A stretch of 64,000 nucleotides of DNA from Diogma glabrata (taxonomy: Eukaryota > Arthropoda > Insecta > Diptera > Cylindrotomidae), in the NCBI GenBank assembly GCA_963693315.1, contig OY856188.1, forward strand, positions 149,189,197 through 149,253,196, given 5' to 3'. The notes below the pieces were generated by a model that was given only the letters and a program-made list of their open reading frames with translations, was not told the origin of the DNA and did no database searches. A program made the position numbers and the translations under genes. Positions 35,601 through 46,744 of the stretch are shown piece after piece. Numbering within the stretch: position 1 is the stretch's first letter; every line of letters begins with the position of its first letter.

Positions 35601-37774
35601 ATATTTTGGGATATTCCAACTGAATAAATAAATAAATACCATTTTTGCTGATACTGTCATATTTTCAACTCCATATATACACCAACTTGCTTGCTGTTGC
35701 TGCCAAATTGTCCACGCACCAGTGGATTATTCGTACATTTATTTTTTTTGTAATACCATACCCGTGGGATGAATCATCACTGATGGAGGGCTAAGACAGA
35801 AGGACTTTGAAGGCTGGAGGATTAATCATGGGGTGAGTGACTTTGCATTTTTTTTTGTTTTTCTTTTTTAACTTTAATTTGTATGAATGATTGTTGTTAT
35901 GCGTGGATGTGTGAAGGCGTGTGTTTGTGCCTTGAATAATTATAAATAAATAAAACTAAATTTGGTTTTGATACTGATTTTGCAACCAACATTTATTCGT
36001 AAATTGTTTGCAGGCTTCATAATATTTTTTTTTGTCGATCGATGGACCGCTAAGATTCGTCAAGATGGTTTACGGTTATCCTAGATCGTAAAAACGACCG
36101 ACATGTTTTGATTCGTATCGGCAGTCAAACTTAATTGATCCTTTTTGTGTTCTTGATTATTTTCATGACCTCGAACCAAGACTTAACGTTGTTTGTAGGA
36201 TCTGGTAGTACAATCCAGTTTGATACAAACAAACCAAATAAAAAATTTTTTTTGAACACCAAAAAGGCGGGTAATAATAATACGATGGATAGTCAAAAAT
36301 TTGGAAAGTAAAGAATTATAATATTTTACAAATACAATTAAGTTTCATTCTTTAAATTTAGAGCGATTTTTCGGTCTCCACTTGTGGGTGGTTTTTCTTT
36401 GCGATATGTATAAGAAAATATTTGAAAAGAAATTAATTTCGTACGAAAAGATTCAAGATTCAAAACCTGAACACATATATTTATTGATTTAGGCACTCGT
36501 CCAAGGTGTGGATTGGATTTGCCACATACCTACTTGTATGAGGGAGAACTAAGTAAATGCAATTTATTGATGTACATTATTATTTTTGCTAGACGACTTG
36601 GAGCAAAATTATCTATCGTTGATATTTAAAGTAACACCATTTAGGTTTCGATGCGAACCAACGCCATTCTGTTAGTAACAAATTTCTTATTTTTTAAAAA
36701 GAAATTGCACAAGGTTGCAAGTTCCGTGCTTTTGTTTTGTTCAATAACATGGACCATCATTTGTTTAAATTTTTTTTTAAATTAATGATTTACACCAGAA
36801 TACTGATGCAAGAAACCAAACCATGAATTCAAAAGTTAGCCAAAGTTAGGTCAAGTTAAAGTACATTATGGACAGCAAAGGTTCGTACAATTATCCGTTA
36901 TACCGCAAATGGTGTAATTCGGTATCAAACAAAATATCCAAATATTTGCTTTAAAAAAATTGAGTTTGTTTAAACAGGAATTATAAAATAATGTACTCTG
37001 CAATTCTCCTGTAATTACAAATAAACAAACAACCATGACAAACTCCAAATTAATGCTCAACTACTTCGATTTATCCCCAATTAAACAATTTAAAATTAAA
37101 TAAATGTTTGTATGTGGAATAGTATGTTTGTGAAGCGTCCAGTGATCGTAACTGAATAGTTATTATATGTTTTTATTCAAAAGTGTTTGATATAATTAGT
37201 ATTTAATAATATATAAAAGTTACTGCATATAGAATTTCTAGCTGTAACATGTATAAATAAAATTTGACTGAAAATAGATATGCTAAGTAAATAAGTTTAT
37301 TTTCAATGAGTTGATGATTTTCTTTAGGAATATATAACTAGGTTAAATAACCAGTTAGAGTCCTATACAATCATTTCTTTTTCGTTAATATAAATATTTC
37401 AATCTTACTTGTTGTAAGAAGTAAATGTTATTATTACAAAGGTATGGATGATAGTGTGCATGTGTGGGAGGGCGCGAGCGTGTATGAGGAGTGAGAGTGT
37501 GAGCGTATGGGAGTGAATGTAGGGGTTGGACGTGCTGATCGTGGGTCTTTCGCCGACGGGGTCGCCAGAGTCTCCATTTTTCCACTTGTATTTCTTTCCA
37601 TTTCTGCAAATTTTCATGAATAGCGTACATTTCTGTATTTGTGCTGAAGTAGCAGGGTTACTTTATCGTTCCCATGGGCTGAAGCTAGCTTGGGGCCTGA
37701 AAATAAATCTCGCTAGGTACGCTTCCTGCTATGTCCTTCTCATTGGTTCGCCAATGAGAAAGCGCTTCATTACA
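32664..37774 (+). repeat. 3' LTR of LARD-like element (5,111 bp)
   Basis: Near-identical to 24,317-29,415. The length difference of 12 bp is fully explained by the indel near 35,798. It is followed by the target duplication ACGT. Confidence 0.85.
35222..35622 (+). repeat. 79-bp minisatellite in the 3' LTR
   Basis: Same array and copy number as in the 5' LTR, with one visible difference (TATCGTGTTTTC versus TATCGCGTTTTC). Confidence 0.9.
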
Positions 37775-37778
37775 ACGT

Positions 37779-39871
37779 GTATATATACACTTCATAAAAC
37801 TATTTCTTCATATAACTTAAATTTATTTTTTATTCGCCTACATATTAAAGTGGTACTTTATTACTGTGATTTGCGGCCGTAAAGTGTCACTTTTTAACCA
37901 TATATTTTGTTGTCATAGTTACGTCCAAAAAACCAAAAAACATTTGTATTTGTTTAAATTCTATAAAAAAAAGAAATTTTTATCAAAGCAACCTTTAAAT
38001 TCAAAATTCGATTATCCAATTAAAATTATTGTTATTATTTGTTGTCATAGTTATACAATTATTTTGAAAAAAATAACAAATATTTTTTCAAAGGTTACTT
38101 GTTCAATAAATTTTCATTTCAAAATTTATGCAAAATTATAATTTTGATTTAGAATAAACAATTTTTTAAATATTTTGCTAGCGGCGAATAAAAAATAGTA
38201 TATGACGTACGGACGAAAGCTATTTTGGACTTAAGCAAGCCCCACATACGTCCTTTAGCTTTACGTCCTTGCATCATAATGTACTATTTTGTACGAGTAA
38301 ACCGTAAAATTCACTTTTACGATTCAAAAATTATGCGTAAGGCAGGCCTGTATTCCTATTGAAATAACAATGCCTAAAAGTTAAATAACAATGCCTAAAA
38401 TTACAATGTTACGCCCTAAAGTGTAAATATTTTTAACAACATGAAACGAACTCAAAAGAACAAAATATAAATATATTATAGCTATTTCCAAAAAAAACAT
38501 ATGTGTATATGGATGGGTTTTTTGTGAACAATTAAGCTTAAGCACATAATGGAAATCACTTGAATTTTGCAATTCGAAATAACTTTTCATTTTCTCTAAA
38601 ATTCCTTTAGAAAAAATTTTTTGTGTTTCTTGTCAGGATTCGAACTACATTCATCAGAGACACATGTTCAAATCCCGTGTGTCTTACACAACTTAGCCAA
38701 AGCGGCGGTGACGAAACATATTTTAGTTTTGATGTTCAGATAATTTCTAAATTGAAACTTCATCATTTTTCATATTTACTTAAGTTCAATCTTTCATCTA
38801 TGATTACATATTAGAAATTGCATTTCTTTGGGATTTTTTGTACTAAATTTCTAGATATTACGATGTGTGAATTCATAGGATGAGAGAATATTTGGTCAAC
38901 ATCTAAGTCAACATTCTAATTAACATCCTAAGTCACGAGTGTAAAGTCATTATTGATTGTTGTCAATCATCCGTCCGTGAATTTATAAACCAGGTCAATT
39001 CCGTTTTCAAGTATTTGTGCGCCGTTTAATATGAAACCATTACCATCTGATCAGACAATCGAGGACGATTGAAAGTCAGATATGGCCGAATGAAGTAAAA
39101 TCAGTTAATTTTAAAATACGTTTTGTAATAATAGCGACATCTATTAAGTCTCAAGGTCTCAAAGTTTATCTATACTAGTTTTTCTTTTAATGTTTGATAG
39201 TTTGTATATTCATTGTTTGAATTATGTTTTGGGAGATCCTGATAAAACCATGAAAGAGAAAGGATGTGATTTTGTTAATATTAAGTTTTTGGATTAATTA
39301 AATAAAGATTAATAATAAAACATATAAACAGTGTTTAAAATTATAACAAACATTACTACATACCATATATTTTTATTTATTTTGCAATAAATTTGTGAGA
39401 AAAGAATGATTGTTTTTCCTTAAAGTTTATATAAAATTTGCAAAATTTTCCTAAAACAACATGAGACGTCAAAGTTTGATATTGCAAATATGAAATTTTC
39501 AATCGCCATTTTATTTAAAATCGATATAAATATATAATTTGATTTATAATTTTGATTCATACTAAAATAAAATACAGATAATTATTATAAATTTTATAAT
39601 AATACATAAATAATTCATAATTAATATTTTATCCTTTATTAATATAATTTTTCATACAAGAATTCAAATAAAAAAATATGAAACTTTAAATTATGATGCT
39701 TAAGATGACCATGTTTGATGATCTTACGTTAAGCGGTTATTTTTTGACATCTCACAGTTGTGACTGCATACAGAATCGCACTTAAGAGGTTTTAGTCTTA
39801 GCTAAGAGAAAAGACTTTGCTATGACTATTTTTATATCTGTGAGGGATGTCAGAATAAACCTATTTATTTC
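37779..39871. other. AT-rich intergenic DNA, mostly featureless
   Basis: No ORF with recognisable homology. The only candidate is the tRNA-like segment at 38,622-38,710. Confidence 0.45.
38622..38710 (-). repeat. Possible tRNA-derived SINE head or decayed tRNA
   Basis: On the minus strand, TTGGCTAAGTTG resembles an RNA polymerase III A box, and GTTCGAATCC (perfect B-box core) follows about 50 bp later. The implied anticodon arm is not canonical, so a working tRNA is unlikely. Confidence 0.35.
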
Positions 39872-40315
39872 AACTAGGAAGGCCCGGCGTGCTTCGCTAC
39901 GCTTATAAATAAAGTTTTTGCGTAGACATTTTGTTGACGTAGAAGCAATGATTTCAAAAAGTGGTAATGAGAAATGCTAGCATATAATTTTTAATTTTTC
40001 TTTTTAAATATATGAATGAAAAATAATCAGAACTCTAGCTGATCAGTTCGGATATATGAAAAATTAGCGATCAAATAAGTTTTCAAGTAAGCTTATTTTA
40101 TCTCTAACTTATTTGATCGCTAATTTTTCATATATCCGAACTGATCAGCTAGAGTTCTGATTATTTTTCATTCATATATTTAAAAAGAAAAATTAAAAAT
40201 TATATGCTAGCATTTCTCGTTACCACTTTTTGAAATCATTGCTTCTACGTCAACAAAATGTCTACGCAAAAACTTTATTTATAAGCGTAGCGAAGCACGC
40301 CGGGCCTTCCTAGTT
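39872..40315. repeat. 444-bp near-perfect palindrome (MITE)
   Basis: Arms of about 210 bp (39,872-40,081 and 40,106-40,315) are complementary almost base for base, with a 24-bp centre. The ends read AACTAGGAAGGCCCGGCGTG. The right arm abuts the Helitron helicase fragment exactly where its homology stops. The arms would fold into a single long hairpin. Family unknown. Confidence 0.85.
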
Positions 40316-41899
40316 AATTTTAAAGCATGAATAGAACACATTGAAATTTCATCTATAATAATGATTGATGCATTATTAATATATGTGCCATGTACACTGT
40401 TTGGAGTTATATTTGGCATTGAATTCTCTAATAATGGAATTGGTAATTTGAAAACATTATGCAAAGTTCGCCCCCCAATCAAAAGAGTTGATGCAATACC
40501 ACTGAAGGCAGTTACAATACACGAAAGATTTAGTGAATTAAATTTATGAATGATTGCCGTTTGAACAAAAGTTTTGCCACAACCTGCATGAGCTGTCAAG
40601 AAAAAAAGCTAAAGCATTCGGAAGAACATTCAAACCACAGATAAATGCAAATAATTGACGAAACTGTTTTGGTGATTGAATTTCTGAAGCTTCAAGTAAA
40701 CATTCACGCTATTCATTATCATTTGTTGCAATACCTCGAGCTTCACATGCTGCAACAAAAGTAGGGTAGGGTACACCTTCATACATACGTAGATCAAAAA
40801 AAGATTTTGGACCACGAACATGCAACAGAAGTAAACGCATATGAAACAATTCTATATCTTTTGGAGTAACCATATATAATCGAGCAACAACTTTATCAGC
40901 CCCACGTTATCTTCTTTTCCACGATTTACTTTGGTCATACCAAACATAATTAATTCTGTATACAAAAACTCATTAGCTAAATTATCAATGGAATTCAAAT
41001 GGAAAAATGCTAACAATTTTGTTCTTGATACATTTGCGACTGTGCCAGCCACATTACCATTCCTGATATAAACATTTTGTCTATTAGGCAAATGACAATC
41101 AAGTCGAATAATTGTATGAGATTGAAAATGCATTGGAAATTCAAATATGCGCCAAGCAGCTTCAGTCGAACCAACATACCGTCCATTCAAAAAATCTTGA
41201 ATTTCATTTCCCACAATCGCATCATCATTATTCACTGCATTCTCTCCATTCACTCTCAATTCAACATTGGCAGAATCATACTCTTTATATACATACTTGT
41301 AAACATATTTCACACTTTTAACAGTCGTACATATTTCCACGTTAATATGACAATTGAATTTTGCAAGAAGATAAATATTATACGGAACAACATATCTATT
41401 ATCAAGAGATGCACCACGTACATCAACACTCATACCATTATCACGTCGACGGTACAAAGGATAACCATTCACATATTCTTTAATATTTTCAGAAAAAGGT
41501 TTTGGAAAATTATTACTACATTTACCACTCTCATACAAACAGAATTGGGATTTAGAGCACCACATGGTTCATGCATCATATGACGTTTCACATATTCATG
41601 TAATTTAGGAAAAAGAATGGGATCAGGGATTTCAGTACATACAAATTTATTAATCATTTCATTTCCATCAATTCTATCTTCATCTGACAAATTTAACAAA
41701 ATTCATCATTTTTAAAAATAGCAACCACATCAGTTTGAACGGCATCATTAAAACGACGAATATCACATTCTCTGTTAACTTTTATAACCATTGACACATC
41801 AGCAGTAACATTCTCAGGTCTTTCACAAAATTCATGCATTGATTTAAAAGAACGAACAAAAGGATTCACACGATCTAACTCAAAACCTATCTTACGCAT
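40316..41899 (-). pseudogene. Helitron Rep/PIF1-type helicase, truncated and frameshifted
   Basis: The minus strand carries the helitron-like domain in pieces. They run from about 41,899 (FELDRVNPFVRSF … FCERPENV), through 41,640-41,500 (DPILFPKLHEYVKRHMMHEP, CGALNPNSVC), 41,565-40,852 (YPLYRRRDNG, NIYLLAKFNCHINVEIC, KYVYKYVYKEYD, EIQDFLNGRYVGSTEAAWRI, HLPNRQNVYI) and 40,821-40,630 (SFFDLRMYEGV in another frame), to the helicase start at about 40,600-40,330 with Walker A AGCGKT and Walker B IIIIDEISM. The rolling-circle HUH motif and the rest of the helicase are missing; the left end is cut by the palindrome. Several frameshifts make it inactive. Confidence 0.85.
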
Positions 41900-42556
41900 A
41901 AGAAAAAATTCGAAATGAAATTTAAAACATAGAAAAACAATATGTACGTTTATTCACATTCAAAGAAATAAATATACTAACAGCTGAGAAAAAATTAAAT
42001 ATAAAAAAGAATAACAAAATAAAGTTTTAAGTTTCGTTTTTGTTGTTCGTTGTTCGATAGCAAATATATTTTTATATGTATGTAAACTTATAATGCATAT
42101 GTATAGAAAAAGTTTTCCGTATATAATAACTTTTTTATTTATGATCCGATTTGTTTGAATCCGGATCCCAATATAGGTTACACTAATATCAGTTAGCTGT
42201 GAAAATTTGAATTGAATCCATCTGCGAATAAAAAAGCCTTATGCTCCACAAAGTTTTAATCTAGCGTATTAATATATAAGAAGATTAATTTTATCACAAA
42301 AGATAAATTTAGCCCGAAAGCATAGACAAGACAAATAATAATATATTATTGTTTGTTTATGCCAAAAGCCACAAAACCAATTTTACCAAGAATAGTTATC
42401 ACAAAAATGTAAGCATATAAACAAAACAAAATCAAAAGCCTTAACATACCAAAACCAGCAAAAAATCTGATTTTTTCGTGATAAATGTCTGCGTGTTGTA
42501 CTTCGAAAAATTATGATTTTTTTTATCAGTCTGTCCCGACCGCAAAAACTACATAT
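41900..42556. other. AT-rich intergenic DNA
   Basis: No gene or repeat boundary recognised. Confidence 0.45.
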
Positions 42557-42572
42557 ACTAAGTTTACACCAG

Positions 42573-42680
42573 TACCCTATTTCACCAAACTTACAAATTT
42601 GTAATTTCATACAAATTTTAACAAAATTTGTGAAAATTTGCATGAAATTACAAACTTGTAAGTTTGGTGAAATAGGGTAC
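42573..42680. repeat. Inverted repeat, ~47-bp arms
   Basis: TACCCTATTTCACCAAACTT… pairs with …AAGTTTGGTGAAATAGGGTA with few mismatches and a loop of about 13 bp. Confidence 0.75.
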
Positions 42681-42690
42681 AGGATCTAAT

Positions 42691-43421
42691 GGTGTTATTA
42701 CACACAAATTAAATTCAGCTGCCATAATCAATTTTGCATTTACCATAATCTGAAAAGTTGATGAAAAATATTTTGTATGAGAAAAAGAGAGATAGCTTGC
42801 GCGAGATAGATATAAAAACTGCAAGAAAAGTTAGCTGATAGCAACTGACTTTTTGAAAAATTATTTGGTTTACCAATTACTGCTAGAAAATTGTCAGATG
42901 ATTTCATCTGCAAATTCAACCGGTTTAAAACCGATTATCAAATTAATTGATTTTCATATTAAAATCATAATAATAATTATATTATATTAGGTATAAAATG
43001 ATTAAATACATATTTTCAAGATTTTAATGTCAAAATTTTACGTTTTCTTTACGTATTTTCGATTCACATTTTTTTTTCAAATCTTAGCGCATTTTCTTAT
43101 TGTACAAGCTACAACAATTGCTCTATAATGTGGTGTCGCCATTTTGACGTTTGATTTGCTTATATAATTTAACAGTATATAATTTATTTACAATTTATAT
43201 ACCACTAATTTAGATATAATCGATTATATAATATAATATTAATACTAAATAACTAATGATTTTTGTAGAAATCGTTGTTTAAAAATTAATATTACTTCGT
43301 AAAGTTGTTTGTATTTGCTTGCAGTTTTTGATCTTTTCGCCATCTACAGTCAAAAATAATAAATACTATCATCTGAAAAGTTGATGATAGCAACTGAATT
43401 TAATTTGTGTGTAATAGCACC
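42691..43421. mobile_element. MITE with ~33-bp terminal inverted repeats
   Basis: The left end GGTGTTATTACACACAAATT pairs with the right end AATTTGTGTGTAATAGCACC. The interior is non-coding. No clear target duplication was found, so the superfamily is open. Confidence 0.6.
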
Positions 43422-43436
43422 ATAATAGGTACATCC

Positions 43437-43539
43437 CGCTAAACATGGTGAATCGTTTACGAACCATTTACGAACCGTTTACGAACCGCATTGTTCGTTT
43501 ACGGTTCGTAAACGATTCACCATGTTTAGCGGGATACTA
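43437..43539. repeat. Inverted repeat, ~33-bp perfect arms
   Basis: ATCCCGCTAAACATGGTGAA… is mirrored by …TTCACCATGTTTAGCGGGAT. The loop contains tandem TTTACGAACC motifs. Confidence 0.8.
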
Positions 43540-45706
43540 TACTTCCCAGCTAGTACGTCATCGATTTGTAATAGATACGGTGTCGATTACATGTAATCAT
43601 ATAATCGAAACATATTTCGATGTAGTTTCGATACTGTATCGATTACATTTAGAACAACGTGTTCGCCCTAGTAAGCGAATATGTGATCGATACCAAATCA
43701 AAACTGTAGTCGATACCAAATCGAAACAAGTAAACGAAATTTAATCGAAACCTGTTTCGATACAAAATCGAAACTACTAGTAGCAATGTAATCAAAAGTT
43801 TAGAGTTATTTTTTATGTTAATTTAAAATATTAATTTTAATTTTAAATATTATAATTTTTATTAATAATTTATTTATTATAATATAAAACACATTTTACA
43901 TATTTTTATTAAATATAATTACAAAAACTTAAAAAAAAAACTATATATGTAAATGTGAACCTGAAATTAGAAAAAATGCAATTAAAAGAAATAGTTTTTA
44001 GAATTATAGTTATATATATATAAAAATGTGAACCTGAAATGAGAAAAAATATCATTAAAAGAAATTGTTTATAGAAATATAGATGTATATATCAAATCAA
44101 AAAATTCAAATTATAGGTTATGTTATATGATGAAAATAAAATTAAAATAATTCTAGACAGAATACATATTTTCTCATATTTATAACATTAAAATGTACTT
44201 ACCGTTGAAATATATTATATTATTCACAAAACTTTTTATTTGTTTGATTTATCAACAAATACATGTTACGCGCGACTGTATGTAAATGAAAGATATGTGC
44301 AATTTTAAATGTCAAAACGCCATATTTTTTAATAAGAGTGAGGTGACAATTTACATTAGGAATGCCTCTTTTTCTCCAATTCGAAACTATCGATTACAAA
44401 ACGATTTCGATTGCAGTTTCTTGCCTGGGTTATTAGGTCGACTATGGTCGATGTAAACAGTTATCAAAAAATGTATGTACCAAATATTTGGTAGGATGAT
44501 TTGCTACGTATCAAATTAGGTATACGTAGCAAATAGGTATTATTTTTAGGGTGTGAACACTAAAATTAGGTATGACATTTAAAATAAAAATAAATCAACT
44601 TATTTTATAAAGATATATATATGTTTGATATTTTTTTGCTGAAATTAAAAGTAAAATAAATTTTAGCATTAATATAATAGATGTTTTCAGTTTTTTATAA
44701 AAAATGTATATGGAAATATTTTTTTCCTAACCAAAAAATTAACAATGAAAAGGACGCGCTAAAAATTAATATGTCATACCTAATTAATAACCCACTAGAT
44801 TTTTTGTTACTATTGTAACAGGTCTTTAGTTTGTTATCATTCATAAGAGTGCATTAGAGGAAGCGAGATAGACATATATCTCTTACAGCGCCATCGCATA
44901 ATATGAAAAAGATCAAAACTAATTTCAAGAATATATGGTTTGAACCAATGTTTTTTACGACTTTATAATATATGTCGGCCATTTCATTTAAATCATGTTA
45001 AAGTTTATGTTTGATATTGAATAAGCCAAATTTATTTTAAAAATAAATAAGGAAAATATACAATAGTTGTAAGTATCATTCTATAAAAGTAAGTATTCAA
45101 ATCAATTAAATGTTGATATGTTTTAAATTAAGAAAATTATATATGTAATTCTTTTATTTTAATTTAATGCCATTTTAGTTTTTCAGATTATATTATTTGA
45201 TAAAATATCGAATTGTTCAATATTATTAATTGCTGTATTATTGTTTTAATTAGTTCTTTAAGAAATAATATATATTTATATTTATTAATTTATTTACAGT
45301 CAATAAAAACTTAAAATTATAAAAATGTATTTTATTTACAAAAATCAATATTTATATAACAAGGTTGCTTTGTGGTTTAGGTTAGCCAAGACAAACTAAA
45401 GACATGTCTGACCAGACAGCCTAAGGACACGTCTTACCAGACAAACCCTAGACTTGTTACACAAGACGAGGTGGGACATTTTGAAAGAGCGGTCTTGGGT
45501 TTGTCTTGGTCTTGTTACTATAACGCGTTAATAGTAAGTTACTAGTAAATCTGGTATAACACTTTTACTGGGAAGAGTTTACATCACCGTATCAAATTTA
45601 AAAAGTATGATGGTGAAAATGGGTAGAAAATTTGATACGTAGCAAATTAGATACTGGTGTAAACTTAGTAATAGTCGAGTACGCCTACCTAATGATGAAT
45701 TAGATG
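43540..45706. other. AT-rich repeats with ATCGATAC/ATCGAAAC motifs
   Basis: Bases 43,560-43,800 and 44,385-44,430 are dense in ATCGAAAC, ATCGATAC and CGATTACA motifs on both strands. The 19-bp TACTGGTGTAAACTTAGTA at about 45,653-45,671 is the exact reverse complement of about 42,557-42,575. TACGTAGCAAAT recurs at about 44,505, 44,526 and 45,642. The zone looks like a nest of non-coding repeats; no gene. Confidence 0.45.
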
Positions 45707-46521
45707 CATTGAATAAACATCTAAGGAAGAGTAACTAGACATTTTGAGTGAAGCATCTAATTTTTAGTATTGGTGAAGTTTGATAGTGTTTGCATTCTAG
45801 CTGGGTGGTACTGTTTACAATTTGCATATTTATATTTTCAAATAAATAAAAGAAATAATAAATGTTACATATAAATTTAAAAGCCTAATATGTTTGAATA
45901 AAATATTTCCTTATATTTCCAAATACCAATATTTTTAACTGTCCATACAACACAAATTTTAATCATATTGAATTACTTTAAGAACACCTTATATTCGGCT
46001 GTGATAGCGTTTGAAATATGGTTTGACAACGATGGATTAAGAAAAATTACATTTATGTAGGGTAATAAAATATAAAATTAAACTAGAAAATAACAGTTTT
46101 TGTAAAGCAAATACTTTATGTTTTTGTTAAAACATCATTCTAAACCCTTTTTATGCGTAGTATTAGTCAAAATATTTTAATCATTGATATGAAATTCGAT
46201 GATCAAAATTCAGTGTATTTAAGATTATTTGTACATATTTTAATGCAATACTTCCTTTTTATGAATAAACTACTGCACAAATACTTATAATTGTTTTGTA
46301 AAATATTAATTTAAAGTTTAATTTTAATAAATTTTGTTTAATTTGAACATCTTAAAGTAGAATTTCGGATAAAAGCTATCATTTTATTTTAAAATACAAA
46401 ACGAAATATGTCAAATGTCATGGATGAAGAACGCACAGATATACAAATTACATACTTCAAAAAATATTCGTGTAGCCACACGTAATTATCCTTCCTTATA
46501 TATTTATTCAATGATTATATG
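45699..46521 (-). mobile_element. hAT-like MITE, copy 2, inverted
   Basis: The body at 45,707-46,513 (807 bp) is the reverse complement of 22,972-23,745 with moderate divergence and small indels. It has the same CATTGAATAAA…TAAGGAAG ends. Flanking 8-bp sequences are ATTAGATG (45,699-45,706) and ATTATATG (46,514-46,521), one mismatch. It ends 206 bp before the rabaptin start codon, so it may sit in or next to the promoter. Confidence 0.8.
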
Positions 46522-46719
46522 GTATTTTGCGTACGTCATACCGTATGAAATTTGTGCATCATGCACATAGACACTATCAGTCTAGCCAACATTAGACGAA
46601 AGACAAACTGAAGTGCAATTTGAAATGTTATTATAAGTTGAAATGTCATTCTCGGTTCTATTTAAATTCGATTCATATTTAATATCAAGTTGCATATTTT
46701 GTTAGCGTTATATAGTACA

Positions 46720-46744
46720 ATGCAAAGAAATGACGACAAAGATG
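46720..46744 (+). CDS. RABEP1: RABEP1 exon 1 (start codon)
   Basis: A 25-nt coding part, donor GGTAAG, ending in phase 1. Eight residues (MQRNDDKD) and the first base of the next codon. Predicted from splice sites and frame only. Confidence 0.65.

Larger units (their letters stand above)
24313..37778 (+). mobile_element. Large retrotransposon derivative (LARD-like) with ~5.1-kb LTRs
   Basis: Direct repeats at 24,317-29,415 and 32,664-37,774 begin TGTAATGG and end TTCATTACA, i.e. proper TG…CA LTR ends. They are bounded outside by the same 4-bp ACGT (24,313-24,316 and 37,775-37,778). Three bases after the first copy lies an 18-nt primer-binding site. The repeats differ by about eight substitutions plus a 12-bp indel seen by eye. 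The 3,248-bp interior has no intact ORF, only helicase and integrase debris. Very long LTRs around a non-coding interior define LARDs, best known from cereals. No convincing polypurine tract precedes the 3' LTR (AAAAAGCACTTGTTC), which is an anomaly. It was probably moved by proteins supplied in trans, likely gypsy-type given the integrase fragment. Confidence 0.8.

Noticed and set aside
24258..37882. Duplicated small ORFs (for example 25,423-25,638 and 33,770-33,985; 26,824-27,039 and 35,171-35,386), looking like a gene family or segmental duplication
   Set aside because: They lie at identical positions in the two LTRs of one retrotransposon. They are repeated because the LTR DNA is repeated, and one is just translated minisatellite.
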